A stretch of 64,000 bases of DNA from Megaustenia siamemsis (GCA_032433765.1 JAVIAB010000124.1:96581702-96645701); one strand, 5' to 3'; shown: positions 24,350 to 35,717, numbered from the stretch's first letter. The notes: generated by a model from the letters alone, not told the origin. Numbers and translations: made by a program.

Positions 24350-24515
24350 ATGGAACAAGAAAACATAATTGATGTTGTAACATTGATAATGGGCTGGGTA
24401 TTCTTCACTGTGGTGTGTCAAGTTATTGATTTGTTTGGTATATTCACAAACATCGTCAACATTATCGTGTTCAGTAAGCAGGGCTTCACAGATACCGTGA
24501 ACATCAGCCTATTAG
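24350..24515 (+). CDS. GPCR copy 2 exon 1 (N-terminus, TM1)
   Basis: Starts at ATG 24350 (MEQENIIDVV), has TM1 with FGIFTNIVNIIVF, and ends at NISLL plus the first base of a Gly codon, followed by donor GTACAG. The aligned starts of copies 1 and 2 support this ATG. Confidence 0.85.
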
Positions 24516-26218
24516 GTACAGACATTAAGGAGGATGTATATTGTCTTGTGTTACAAATATGTGTTTAAATATGTAGCATGTGACGTGTTGTCAGACGGTG
24601 GATAGCAAACAATAATGGTTTGTCTGTAATTTGGAAATACTCTAAGGTATGCTGATGACACAGTCATAATCGCTAAGAGTGAAAATGAGTTACAAGAAGT
24701 GTTGGACATTCTTCTATTTCTTCTTCTACTTTCCTTCCTGATCTGCCTTTCAGCGTCGAGGGGAGATATAATTTCCGGTCTTTTTGCTCTCCTGTTCGCC
24801 TCTGCTGCTGTTATGTTTCCTAGTGCTTCCAATATTCCATCAATCCATCTTTTTCGTGGTCGACCCTTGGGTCTGGTGTTCTCACAACGTTGGTTGAAGG
24901 CTCACTGTGTTGTATTTTGATCATTCTGCCTTGTCACGTGACCAAACAAATTTATCTGTAGTTTCATTATATATTCTATCTTCTTCTTCCTCTTTTCTTT
25001 CCTTCGTCATCTGTCTTTCAGCGTCGAGGGGAGATATAATTTGCGGTCTTTTGCTCTTCTGTTTGCTTCTGCTGCTGATATGTTTCCTAGTGCTTCTAAT
25101 ATTCCATCGACCCATCTTTTTCGTGTTCGACCCTTGGGTCTGGTGTTCTCACAACCTTTGTTGAAGGATCGTTGTGTTGTGTTTTGTTCTTTCTGCCTAG
25201 TCACGTGGCCAAACCATTTTATCCAGTGTTTCCTTATATATTCTATAGCGGGGGCTATTTCTAGCTTTTTTCTCAATTCTTCATTTCTGATCTTATCTCT
25301 CAGACTGTTTCCTGTCATTCGTCTAACACATTTCATCTCTGTAGAGGTTATTTTTCTTATTGTTCTTGCATCTAGGGTCGAGGTCTGACATTGGTAGCAC
25401 AACGTTGGGATGAAGATTGTATTGTATAGTGCTCGTTTTGCCTCCAGAGTTATTTCCTTGTTGGACAAAAGTGGTGATAACTGTCCGATGATTTGCCAAG
25501 CTTTGTTGCATCTTGATTCTATCTCTGCTGTTTGGGAATTGTCGTTTGTCATTAGACTTCCTAGGTATTTGAATTCATCTACTTGTTTTAGTTGTCTGCC
25601 TTCTATAGATATGTTGATGTTCTGTTTTTTTTTGGCGACATTCATTACTTCTGTTTTGTTGATGTTGATTTTCATGTTGTATTTTGTGCCTGAGATGTTC
25701 AATTTGTTTAAGTGTTCTTGTAGGTCTTCTATTGTTTCATGTATTAGTGCCTGGTCGTCTGCAAATAGAAGCTCGTTGATCTCCTCTGTCTCTGATGGGT
25801 TGGCTAGATTGCATATGTGGTCCATGTATGTAATAAACAGTAGGGGGGATAGTACGCACCTCTTTCTTACACCTGATCTAACTTCGAAGTGGTATGTGTA
25901 GCCTGCTGCTGTTCTGACCTTGCAGCTGCTGTTGACGTAGAGACTTTTAATAAGGTTGATTAGAAGTTGGCTTACTCCGTATGTTGTTAGTACCTCCCAC
26001 AGTTGTTCTCTGTTTACTCTGTCGAATGTTTTTTCTTGGTCAATGAAGGCTATGTATAAGTTTTGATTGTGTTCTGTCGTTTTTTTTGCAAGCTGTTTTA
26101 ATGTGAATAGTGCGTCGGAACATCCTCTGTTTTTTTCGGAACCCCATTTGAGAATCGCTTAACTGTAGTTCTATCATTGGTCTCAGCCTTTTTTCCAATA
26201 TTTTGGTGTATAGCTTTC

Positions 26219-26312
<94 letters not shown>

Positions 26313-29300
26313 TATGGCGGGGTGCTATTCCTAGCTTCTTTTTCAGTTCCTCATTTCTGATCTTATTTCACAGACTGTTTCCTGTCATTCGTCTAACACA
26401 TTTCATATCAGTAGAGTAACATTATTTTTACTGTTGGACATTAAAGTGAAAGAAAGCAAAAATAAAGGACTCGGCCTTAATAGCAAAATGACAGAGGTAA
26501 TGGTAACAACAAAGAAAAAGACATCACCTCAGTGCAAAATAAAGACAAGTGGAACAATATTAAAACAGGTAAATGAATTTAAATATTTAGCAACTTTGTT
26601 AACCTCAGACGGAAGATGTACAAAAGAGGTGAGATGCAGAATGGCTCAGGCAAAAGCAGCTTCCAAAAAATGAGGAAGATACTATGCAATCCGTTTTTGA
26701 CAATAGAAATAAGAAAAATAGTTCTTAAATGTTATGTAGAGCCAGTCTTAACAAATGGATGCGACTCATGGACAATAGGACTACAGACAAGGTAATCACT
26801 GGAATCTGTAGAAATGTGGTTTTACAGAAGATTGTTGAGAATACCATGGACAGCTACAAAGAGTAATGAAAATATTCTGAAAAATTCTGAGATCAAAGCA
26901 AAAAGAGAGCTAATTTGCAATATTAAGAAGAAAGACATCTGGTCAGAATGAATCCTCACCAATCACCATCAAGCGCGTTCTTCTCGAGAATGCATGGGAA
27001 AAGACCAAGAGGAAGACCCAGAAGAAGATGGATAGATGCAGTGACAGAGACATGTAACAACAAAGGAAAATCACTAATTCAGACAATTCGAGCAGCACAA
27101 GAACGACAAATGATATAAATCACGACACCTTTTAGGTATCAGTGAAAGAGAAAAGAAGAAGAAAGAAGAAGAAGAAGAAAGAATCATCACTTTTGACCAT
27201 GTAATGAAAAGAGAACAACTGTCATATATTGTAACAACTGGAAAAATAGAGGGACGAAGAGATAGAGAGAAGCAAATAGAAAAAATAACAGACAGCTTAA
27301 GAGAATGGCTTGGCAGAAGGTCAACAACAGAAATTATAAATAACTGCCGAGATCGAAAGTTGTGGAGAGACATGACAACCTACGCCAGCAGGCCCGGTAC
27401 TTGATGATGATGATGATGTAATTTGGCAATATATTAGTGACTTAATCTTAGTATTCTCGCAGCACCGAATCTACCAATACTGGATAGACAGATCTGGCAT
27501 CAGAATGAACATGATGTATTTATTGTGTCTATCCCCACTTAATTTATCCAGCGCATTTTGGCTTCTGATACTAACATTAATTCCTCAAAAGTTGTTGTGC
27601 CATTCTTATTTGTTTTCTCTATGTTTTATGATTTGACGCCAGATTTATAAGATTTTTTTTCGACCCAAGAGAATTATGTTAAGGAATCACCGCAAACATC
27701 CTGATGTTTGCAAAATTGTAGTAATTAAATTAAAATAAGACCAATTATAACTTCTATTAATATTCCAATTGTTGTGATTTATTTTCCATTTTAATGTTGA
27801 AATTATTTTTTTCGTGATACTGTCATGGTGATTAGACAAAAGATCAAAATATTTGCTATTGTAATTGAGGAAAATGTAACAATGTGTTAGCAATGGCGAA
27901 ATGAGACAATAACTTCAATTTTTAGTCTGTCTTAAATATGTGATATAATGGTGCTAACATGAACAAGTTTAATTACAGCATGGAAATATACATACACGTG
28001 ACTGAGCAACAAAGTAATTAATATGGCATTTATTATCTTTCCTTTAATTTAATTACCTCCGGTAATTAGCCTCACAAATTACACTCGTTTCACGTTATAA
28101 CCTTTCTGAACACCTTCATTGATTAATTATTCCATGCAAGTCATCATTACGTGTACATACATAGGTGCCTATTATTTTGAGAATTAAACCCGCATGTATT
28201 TTATTGAAAAAACAATATTGCTACTGACGGGTACATTTGCTACTGTACTATGCTAATTGTTTGAAGTAAAATTGTCTTATCGGTGATTTATTTACTTGAG
28301 ATTTGAGAAGATCCGTTGCAATCGCACAGTATGCAAAACTGGTAATCACGTCCTCCAGTCAGATACGGTTCTCTTCCCTAATGGTCCTTTTGAGATCAGA
28401 AAGAGATTCACTTGTATATCGCGCAACATTACCTATGTCATCATATGTAAGCGATGCCAGTTGACCTACAAAATTGAATCAGGACGCCATCTCTGAGAAG
28501 ATGCCGAGAACATCTATATGACGTCACTCGAGATGCAGACACCCCAATAGAATCCCCTCCCCCTTTTCAACTCTCAGCGCCATCAGGGTAAGGCGGATGT
28601 CTTAGTCACTGGCCTGCTGTAATGTTCTCCTGACAGCAGCAGCCGGTTCACTTTAGAGAATCGTATTTTCGTCACATGGGTTGCCTTACCTCACTTGGGA
28701 TCAATGTTTCCTACGAGTAACCCCTCTCTATTTCACCTTCCTCCCCTTTTTTCCTTCTGTCACTCGCATTTCACCACCGCTTCTTTTGTTTCCCCTTCTC
28801 TCCTCTCTCTTTTATATAATAAGTAGATGAGATAAGGCAGAACTGTAGGGAGGGTATATAGACATACTTCTTCCATAATGTGTAACTTCAAGCTATTAAT
28901 TGTATGAAATATTTCTTTGAAGCTACTACTTGTTGACCTTGACTTTTTCTGACTATTTGTATACTTTGAGACTACTAGTCTTGACCTTTACTTTGCTTAC
29001 TTCAGCAAGTTAGTGTTGTCTAAGAAGAGTGGCTAATGACACATAGCTTAAGGATTTTAGCATTTACTTTGTATTATTGGCAGGAATTATGCTTTTGCTT
29101 CTTACAAGTGTAGCTCAGCATCTACGTTAAGAAGCCTTTCCTATTTTGTTACCCCTACATTTTCAGTCTAAATTATTCATATAGTAGTTTTAGAGGGAAT
29201 ATTAATTTAGTCTAATTAAAATTTATGTTGTATAGAGCAAATAAACTTAAAATAAATGTGAATATTTATACAATAAAACACATGCATACTTTCATAAATG

Positions 29301-32300
29301 GATGCTTACGCAGAATAAAAGGATGGAAATGGCAGGACAAAATCACTAACATGGAATTATGGAAATGTACCAGTCAAATACAAGTGGATAAAGAGATACA
29401 GCGAAGACGATGGCGCTGGATAGGACACTCACTACGGAAGCCAACTGAGAGTATTACACAGCAGGGCCTTTTTTGGAATCCTCAGGGGAAAAGACAAAGA
29501 GGAAGTCCAATGAATTATTGGAAAAGACAGATAGAAGCAGAGATGAAGATGATGGGGAAGACATGGAATGATTTTAAAAGAATGGCAAAGAACAAAACGA
29601 CTTGGATTGTGTTTGTTGAAGACCTATGCTCCAGTGGGAGCTAAAAAGGTGGAAGGAGAAGAAGAAAACACATGCAAAATATGGCGTTTGGCTGCGACTT
29701 ATTTTAAATTAAAATAATTTAGACTTCATATTCAGGTAACATAACTGAACACGAACACAATTTATAATCATTGACTGACTTACTGACAATGACACACTCA
29801 TAAAGTAAGTCATCGTTTTTATACATTTGTATACTATTCTCTATATATCCTTATATCAATTCTAGCCACACATTTGTAAAAAGTAAAGTAAAGTGCCCCC
29901 GTCACGCCAAGTGGCGTATAGGGAATATGGTGTTAGTGACCATACATTTTACAAACCTTCGGCACATGATTTTTGGGGTAATGTGGTCGGTATTACTATG
30001 TATGTAGATACTGCAAAAATTGTGTTTCTTGTACAGGGTTGGCGGTATCAGATATTGGATATGTAACAACGCTACTTTTAACAAGCATATTCTACAGTCC
30101 ATCCTTCATGAGCCTGGACTTACCTTTTGATCCTGTGGATGTTATTTACCTGACTAGCGGAATACCCCACACGGTGTTCACTCGCATTACCTGCTGGATA
30201 ACCGCATTGATCACTCTAGAGAGGTGTTTGTGTATAGCAGCACCGTTAAAGGTAACTGTTTTCTTTATTATTTCAATTTACTAAATAGATGTTTTTCAAA
30301 AAAAGTATTGCGTAAAACTGTGTTCACGCACGCTGCTATAACTTTATCGTGTGCCTGCGTTGCTACAGCACTCAAAAAGTTAGTTTCTTTAAACTAGCAT
30401 TTATAATATGAGGGAATATTGAAAAAAAAAACCCATTTACCATTACACACTTTGTAAGGACGTTCATGATTTCCATAGACGTATGCGCTTACAGTTCCAT
30501 TTCTTTAGGGCACTACTGCTGTTTCCTCCTCACCCACCCCTGTAGATGAGATTTCTCGTTTCCACTCCCGTAAATCGGATTGGACCCCACGACACGGCGC
30601 ATCACGGGCTTTGGATCTCTACATAAAGGCCACCTCACGTGAGACACAACAACTGTGCCCTAGAAAACTTCACCGCTATAATTTATCTCTTTCTGAGTGT
30701 CGGGCCCTCTCTAGTCTCCGCCGCCGGGAGGACATTGTCATCAAACCGGCAGACAAGAGGGGAGCGGTGGTAGTCTGGCGTAAAGACTTATACATTTCAG
30801 AGGGTAACAAACAGTTATCCAATACCACGTTTTATAAACCTGCCCTGACGACGCCACTGTCCTCCACAACAAGCAGGTCCAATCTACCATCAAGGAACTG
30901 ATCCGAGACAACCTCTGTCCTCCTAGTGCGTCCTGCCTCATTATCCCCAATAATGGACTTGGGAAACCATCATTCTACATGCTCCCCAAAATTCACAAGA
31001 TCGACAATCCAGGACGCCCCATCGTGTCAGCGTGTGCTTGCCCGACTGAACACATATCTGACTATCTAGACAGTGTCTTCCAGCCCATGGTAGTTAGTCT
31101 TCCCGCATATGTCAAGGACACTAACCATGCCTTGAGTATCTTCTCTTCCATCTCTCTCTCCCGTGGTCGCTTATACCGACTTTTCGCCCCTGATGTGTGC
31201 TCTCTCTACACCTCTATTCCTCATTCCGACGGCCTCCTTGCTTTACGGTTCTTTCTTGACCAGAGGCAACACCCCTCTGTTGATATTACCAATCTTCTCC
31301 GCTTTACTGAGCTTGTACTCAGCCTCAACACCTTTGAGTTCAATGGTAACTTCTATGACCAAGTTAATGGAGTAGCCATGGGCACCAAGATGGGTCCCAG
31401 CTATGCTTGCCTATTTATGGGTTACCTTGAACACCAAATTCTCAATTCATATCAAGGTCCCCTTCCCATCATATACCACCGGTACATTGATGACTGCTTC
31501 GGACTTACCGATCTACCTGAAGATGATCTCTCCAGGTTTATAGACTACATTGGCAGTTATCACAAAGCTATCAATATTGCATGTTGTATATCCACCTCCT
31601 CTGTTACCTTCCTAGATCTAATGTTTCCTTGGGTACCTCTGGCCTCCACACCTTGATTTTCTATAAACCCACAGACCCCCATTGTTATCTTCTCTATTCT
31701 TCATCACATTCACATTCTTGTCGTGATTCAATTCCGTTTTCCCAGTTATTGCGTCTCCATCGCATCTGCCATGATGACCAAGATTTCCTCCAACAGGCTA
31801 ACCTCATGTTATGTTTCTTCAGCCGTCGGCTTTATCCAGATTCGATCCTCCAGTCTGCCCTCAAGCGGGTCCTCGTTATCTCCCGTCCCGAGGCACTCAC
31901 TCCTTCCAACCGCCCCCTTTCTGAGAGAACTCTACTCACCCTCACCTATCATCCTCACAATTTGGCTGCTGTGAAGATACTCAACCGCTACCGTTCCATT
32001 CTCCTCTCCGATCCCACTACCCGTCTACTTTTTAGTGATCCCCCGATGATTGCCTTCAAGCGCGACAGGAATTTGGGAGATATTCTGGTTAGAAGCCATC
32101 TCCCACGCTTCGACCATCAACACTTCGGTACGGCCCTTTGTGATCGGAACTGTATCACCTGTGCCTATGTGCTCCCTACTGACTCGGTCTTAATCCCTAA
32201 TGGACGGTTCGAGATCAAGCATGGCTTCACATGTGTGTCCCGTAACATCATTTATGCCATCATATGCCAACGATGCCACATGTCGTACATTGGCGAGTGG

Positions 32301-32898
32301 AAGACGATTAGCGGAAAGATTTTGTGACCATCTACGAGATGTTCAAGAAAATACTGGCATTCCAGTGTCTTCCCATTTCAACTCCTCAGATCACAAGGGC
32401 AAAGACGACATCCGTATCACTGGTATTGTCCATTGTCACTCTGGCGACCGCAGCCGATTCGCTTTGGAGAATCGCCTCATAGTCCAGTATGGCTCGTTGA
32501 CCCCACGAGGCATGAATGTATCACATTCTTACACCTAGTTCCCTTTCGGTTACTCCTTCCCTTTTGCATAGCCTTCTCTACTGCCCATGTTTGGGCTCTT
32601 TAGTCTATCTACTATGCCATGCCATTCATAGCTCACCTCCACTAGTCCCCATTGAGACACTTCGGTGTTCTCCTATACCGCTTTTTCCTGTGCTACTTAC
32701 CCCTGATATGTTTTATTGTACCCCACTCTCAGCCTTTTGAGTACCTGTTATTCTACAGTTCTATTCTTTCTTCTCTGTGTTTGCACACTGACCTTGGTGT
32801 GTACTCTGCTGGTTATGTGTGCGTTATGCGCACATTTCTACACATATATGATTGTCCCAGTATGGGTGTGCACATGCATGTGTGTGTTCATATGTATT

Positions 32899-32945
<47 letters not shown>

Positions 32946-34608
32946 ACACGCAGCTGTGTGTGTGTATACATGTATTTACGGGCCCTTAGACACTTTTAGA
33001 CATTGTCAGTCTCTTTGCAGTCGAAGTAACCTAGACATTGTTCCCCCTGCTCGTGTATTTTTAGAACCCTTCACCTGACCAGAGGGTATAATTACAGCTA
33101 GACCCGTGTGACTCGCCCTTTCCCGTTCTGACCATGGTCCACGACACAGGGAAGTCATTTTTCTTTTCTTTAACCAATATCGATTATTTTGTTTTGGATG
33201 TTTCATTACTAGTTAGCTATGTAGGATTAGTTTTAATCACTTACATATCTGTGTGTGCGTGTTGTTCCTGCTGAAGGCCTATTGAACCGAAACGTCGTTC
33301 AAATATGTGTCGTCTACTAATCACGTAAAGCTTTTACCTTACCATTTTTTCAATTTTTTCTCAATTTTCCCTCACATTCAGCTTTACTGCAGCTTCGCAT
33401 TTTTATGCATTCATTTGCATTTATTTGCCTTAAATTCCCCTTCCCTCCCCCCATTTATAATATGACTTAAATGAAACATTGACCTAAGGAATTATTTCAT
33501 GGTTCATTGAGCCCGGCCTCATGAATATATCCATTTTCACGACTACCATTCCAGAGAGTGTTAATTTCGTTGTGACCCGATTGTAAAGTACGAAACTAGT
33601 TCCTAGTGGCCAACCATGTGCGACCTATGTGCACAATTTCTTTCTTTCAGCTATTATGATCTTCAAATGGGTTTCTGAAATATTTTATGGGACAGACAGG
33701 CAGTGGTGAAAGGAACTGGCCAATCAACTCAAGAATTTGAGAATTGGTACAATGTTGTCTTAACATTTCCTTACTTAGAAATTGCAATGATGTGAGGATT
33801 GGTACAATGTAGTCTTAACATTTCCTTACTTAGCAATTGCAGTGATTTGACAATTGGTACAATGTAGTCTTAACATTTCCTTACTTAGCAATTGCAGTGA
33901 TTTGAGGATTGGTACAATGTAGTCTTAACATTTCCTTACTTAGCAATTGCAGTGATTTGAGGATTGGTTCAATGTAGTCTTAACATTTCCTTACTTAGCA
34001 ATTGCAGTGATTTGAGGATTGGTACAATGTAGTCTTAACATTTCCTTACTTAGCAATTGCAGTGATTTGACGATTGGTACAATGTAGTCTTAACATTTCC
34101 TTACTTAACAATTGCAGTGATGTGAGGATTGGTACAATGTAGTCTTAACATTTCCTTACTTAGCAATTGCAGTGATTTGAGGATTGGTACAATGTAGTCT
34201 TAACATTTCCTTACTTAGCAATTGCTGTGATTTGAGGATTGGTACAATGTAGTCTTACATTTCCTTACTTAGCAATTGCTGTGATGCTGCCTGTACCTGT
34301 ATCTGTCATCACTTTTATTACCAGGACATAGTTAGTATGCGTGAGGCCAACATGGTAGATGAAATGGAAGCTACATTATGTCAGTTTAACTGGTCAAGAT
34401 TCCAACAAGCAGTTATGATCCACTGAAAGCTGTAATCTCAATAAGTGTATGAGCCTCGCTGAGCTATGGTTCTTCATTATCGCTGTTGAACATTAGCATC
34501 CAGTGGCCCTATCGGTTTTAATATATTGTGCTCAGTGGCATTTTCCAGATTAACTGGGTCTGGATGGGCAGTAGTATCTTGAGATTGGCCACCTCTAGGT
34601 GCATAGCC

Positions 34609-34668
<60 letters not shown>

Positions 34669-35717
34669 GTAACAAGGCATTATATGGCAACGAATACAAA
34701 TGGCGTGGTTTTATATGCATGGTCGGTATTAGTTTAAACAAATTGTAGCTCTACATGCAATAACTGATGTTCATAATTGCAAACGTGTTACCATTTTCAG
34801 ATTCCTTTACCTTTCATATCTCATTATGTCCTCGCCAAACTTGATGTATTGGTTGAGTAACTCCACATGCCTGGTAATTATACCTCAGATTTGTGTTGAC
34901 TCCAGCTCGTCAAATGTGTTGTTTACGTCTTCAATTAGTTCGTTTTCGCATTGCCTTCACCGATTAACATAACTACTCTTGTAATATTTGATAATGTTTT
35001 TAGTGAAACAATCGACATCTCTCTCATGCGTGTTATTATAATGAGACTTTATGTTCAATGATTATTAACGCTTTATATCGAGCGAAAGAGAAGAGTAAAG
35101 AAACACAATTTCTTTCTCAGGTAAAAACAATCCTCACCGCTAAGCGTGTGACAATCATCATCATCTCAGTTTTCATCATCTTCATATCAACGGCAGCCCC
35201 CGTGTACGTCGCCAACACGCTGGGAATGAAGTACTTCCCCGAGAGAAACACAACTCTCTTGGGCCTCGTTTATTTAGAGAACCGAGACGTCATTGAGTCG
35301 GTTTCTTTCGTGGTCAATAACGTTGTTTTTCCTTCATCATCTTTTGTTATCATCATTGTCTGTACCGCGACTTTAGTTTACAAGCTTCAGAAGACCACAC
35401 AATGGAGGATGAAGACAACCGCTAAATCTCAAGACAAGAACATCACCAGTCAAAATCAAAAGGTGACCAAAATGGTCGTGATGGTTTCCACATTATTCAT
35501 TGCGTGTTTTACTCCAGAGTGTTTTATGTTTATTGCGTTTTTGCTAGAACCCGATTTGTTTATTGGTGGAAAGTATACCAACATTTACAAGATACTTGTG
35601 TGTTTGGGGACTTTCATAGAATCAATCAATTCATCAATGAATATCTTCATTTATTATAACATGAGCAGTAAATACAGAACTGTTTTTAGATATATATTCT
35701 CTTTGGATAGTTTGTAA
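24350..35717 (+). CDS. Chemosensory-type class-A GPCR, copy 2 (intact, three exons)
   Basis: Joined exons 24350-24515, 30037-30251 and 35121-35717 give 978 nt, encoding 325 residues with no interruption. Seven hydrophobic helices lie near residues 12-34, 56-76, 95-118, 137-155, 189-213, 244-268 and 280-304. TM3 ends in E-R-C (117-119) in place of DRY, TM6 has CFTP (256-259) in place of CWxP, and TM7 has NSSMNIFIYY (297-306) in place of NPxxY. This set is typical of rhodopsin-like receptors annotated as chemosensory receptors in gastropods. An N-glycosylation site lies in the second extracellular loop (NTT 170-172). Splice sites are GT-AG; intron phases are 1 and 0. Intron 1 holds nested LINEs and intron 2 a Penelope-like element and the 55-bp array. 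The ligand is unknown; a plasma-membrane sensory role is inferred from the family. Confidence 0.85.
24980..26304 (-). mobile_element. Second-family LINE copy B with 272-codon open RT segment
   Basis: The minus-strand frame 25007-25825 is open for 272 codons: LLFADDQALIHETIEDL (catalytic box with F for Y), FKYLGSLMTNDN, SPLLSNKEITLEAKRALYN, CYQCQTSTLDARTIRK, WIKWFGHVTRQKEQN and RPKGRTRKRWVDGILEALG. Upstream, to 26220, the palm region (KILEKRLRPMIELQLSDSQ) continues in broken frames. The element is 5'-truncated at an AC/AT microsatellite. It lacks the endonuclease, so it is not autonomous, but it is much less decayed than the 20405 copy and is probably the youngest insertion of this stack. Confidence 0.85.
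26221..26310. repeat. (AC)n(AT)n microsatellite
   Basis: About 28 bp of AC then 60 bp of AT, at the 5' end of LINE copy B. Confidence 0.95.
26932..27178 (+). mobile_element. Small LINE 3'-end fragment inserted in the BovB-like LINE
   Basis: Encodes MHGKRPRGRPRRRWIDAVTE and IRAAQERQMI, a C-terminal LINE signature of another family, followed by a GAAGAA-rich tail. The flanking AAGAAGAAAGA-like sequence on both sides is a plausible target duplication, since the host LINE reads through when this piece is removed. Confidence 0.65.
27420..28280. other. Intronic A+T-rich sequence, no feature seen
   Basis: Within intron 1 of GPCR copy 2. Nothing recognised on either strand. Confidence 0.5.
28285..28735 (+). 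mobile_element. Penelope-like element fragment, GIY-YIG end
   Basis: Encodes FPNGPFEIRKRFTCISRNITY, then IICKRCQLTY, aligned with the zinc-linker and GIY-YIG start of the element at 30500-32540, followed in broken frames by SRFTLENRIFV. The Tyr-Ile-Gly core is altered to YKIE, so the nuclease would be inactive. Decayed and 5'-truncated. Confidence 0.7.
28740..29215. other. Intronic sequence without clear feature
   Basis: Possibly Penelope-like element 3' flank; no motif supports that firmly. Confidence 0.35.
29280..29660 (+). mobile_element. Third-family LINE, 3' end (C-terminal ORF intact)
   Basis: The open frame 29225-29644 encodes HTFINGCLRRIKGWKWQDKI, then RRRWRWIGHSLRKPTESIT, WNPQGKRQRGSP and WNDFKRMAKNKTTWIVFVEDLC. 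This is the classic C-terminal tail of RTE-type LINE polymerases (INxCLRRI, WIGHxLRK, WNPQGKRKRG). The catalytic part is missing. Same family as 62148-62490 (minus) and 19605-19812. Confidence 0.8.
29884..29997 (-). mobile_element. tRNA-derived SINE (family 1), 5'-truncated
   Basis: Only the 3' 114 bp are present: CCCCCGTCACGCCAAGTGG through GGTCGGTATTAC. It ends 39 bp upstream of exon 2 of GPCR copy 2, close to where the branch point and pyrimidine tract should be. Confidence 0.85.
30037..30251 (+). CDS. GPCR copy 2 exon 2 (TM2-TM3)
   Basis: Acceptor TTCTTGTACAG; encodes [37 protein letters not shown] and [12 protein letters not shown]; donor GTAACT at 30252. 215 nt, in phase with exons 1 and 3. 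Confidence 0.9.
30500..33300 (+). mobile_element. Penelope-like element (RT plus GIY-YIG endonuclease), frameshifted
   Basis: N-terminal DIVIKPADKRGAVVVW; then, after a frameshift near 30850, MLPKIHKIDNPGRPIV, DVCSLYTSIPH, GVAMGTKMGPSYACLFMG and the catalytic HRYIDDCF box; after another shift near 31620, DSIPFSQLLRLHRICHDDQ; then the Cys-rich linker and IICQRCHMSYIGE, the GIY-YIG nuclease start. A third shift near 32305 precedes GRRLAERFCDHL and RFALENRLIVQYGS. This is the canonical domain order of endonuclease-bearing Penelope elements, which prime reverse transcription from a nuclease nick. All domains survive but three frameshifts inactivate it. A CTG-CTGAAGG...CCGAAACGTC motif at 33268-33297 lies near the 3' end. 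It sits in intron 2 of GPCR copy 2, same strand. Confidence 0.88.
32900..32938. repeat. (TA)n microsatellite
   Basis: Pure TA run in the Penelope-like element 3' region. Confidence 0.95.
33301..33729. other. Intronic sequence without clear feature
   Basis: No feature seen. Confidence 0.4.
33730..34285. repeat. 55-bp minisatellite, about 10 copies
   Basis: Units contain GGATTGGTACAATGTAG, TCTTAACATTTCCTTACTTAG and CAATTGCAGTGATT. The TCTTAAC plus pyrimidine tract plus TAG order imitates a branch point and 3' splice site. Intron 2 of GPCR copy 2. Confidence 0.95.
34615..34667. repeat. (TA)n microsatellite
   Basis: Pure TA run. Confidence 0.95.
34668..35120. other. 3' end of GPCR copy 2 intron 2
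   Basis: Unique sequence ending in TTTCTTTCTCAG, a strong acceptor. An in-frame ATG at 35058 opens the frame but lies in the intron. Confidence 0.6.
35121..35717 (+). CDS. GPCR copy 2 exon 3 (TM4-TM7, stop)
   Basis: Begins VKTILTAKRV immediately after the CAG acceptor and encodes TM4, a loop with ERNTTLLG, TM5, a basic third intracellular loop (KLQKTTQWRMK), TM6, TM7 and a 20-residue tail to TAA at 35715. It is alignable over its full length with exon 3 of copy 1. Confidence 0.92.
   Translation, partial: VKTILTAKRVTIIIISVFIIFISTAAPVYVANTLGMKYFPERNTTLLGLVYLENRDVIESVSFVVNNVVFPSSSFVIIIVCTATLVYKLQKTTQWRMKTTAKSQDKNITSQNQKVTKMVVMVSTLFIACFTPECFMFIAFLLEPDLFIGGKYTNIYKILVCLGTFIESINSSMNIFIYYNMSSKYRTVFRYIFSLDSL

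Larger units (their letters stand above)
24711..26431 (-). mobile_element. Second-family LINE copy A (host of copy B)
   Basis: Outer parts 24711-24968 and 26316-26431 belong to one minus-strand element: the first encodes the C-terminal RPKGRPRKRWIDGILEALG-like region, the second the KLGIAP-like upstream segment. They are separated by copy B, which is bracketed by ATATATTCTAT on both sides. The 11-bp TGTTGGACATT duplication marks the outer insertion into the BovB-like LINE. Confidence 0.8.
24635..27416 (+). mobile_element. BovB-like RTE LINE interrupted by two insertions
   Basis: Plus-strand pieces 24635-24710 (LRYADDTVIIAKSENELQE) and 26443-27416 are contiguous in the element. They resume after the insertion with VKESKNKGLGLNSKMTEVMV, then LTSDGRCTKEVRCRM, and end with REQLSYIVTTGKIEGRRDR and CRDRKLWRDMTTYASRPGT, then a GATGATGATG tail. 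An 11-bp duplication TGTTGGACATT (24700-24710 and 26432-26442) brackets the inner LINE. A further fragment interrupts it at about 26940. It lies in intron 1 of GPCR copy 2. Confidence 0.85.

Noticed and set aside
30979..32538. Host telomerase-like reverse transcriptase
   Set aside because: The RT is followed by a Cys-rich linker and a GIY-YIG nuclease, the Penelope-like arrangement, and is frameshifted.
35058..35120. Upstream extension of the exon 3 ORF starting at ATG 35058
   Set aside because: This part lies before the CAG acceptor, and copies 1 and 3 begin exon 3 at the same Val codon, so the extension is intron.
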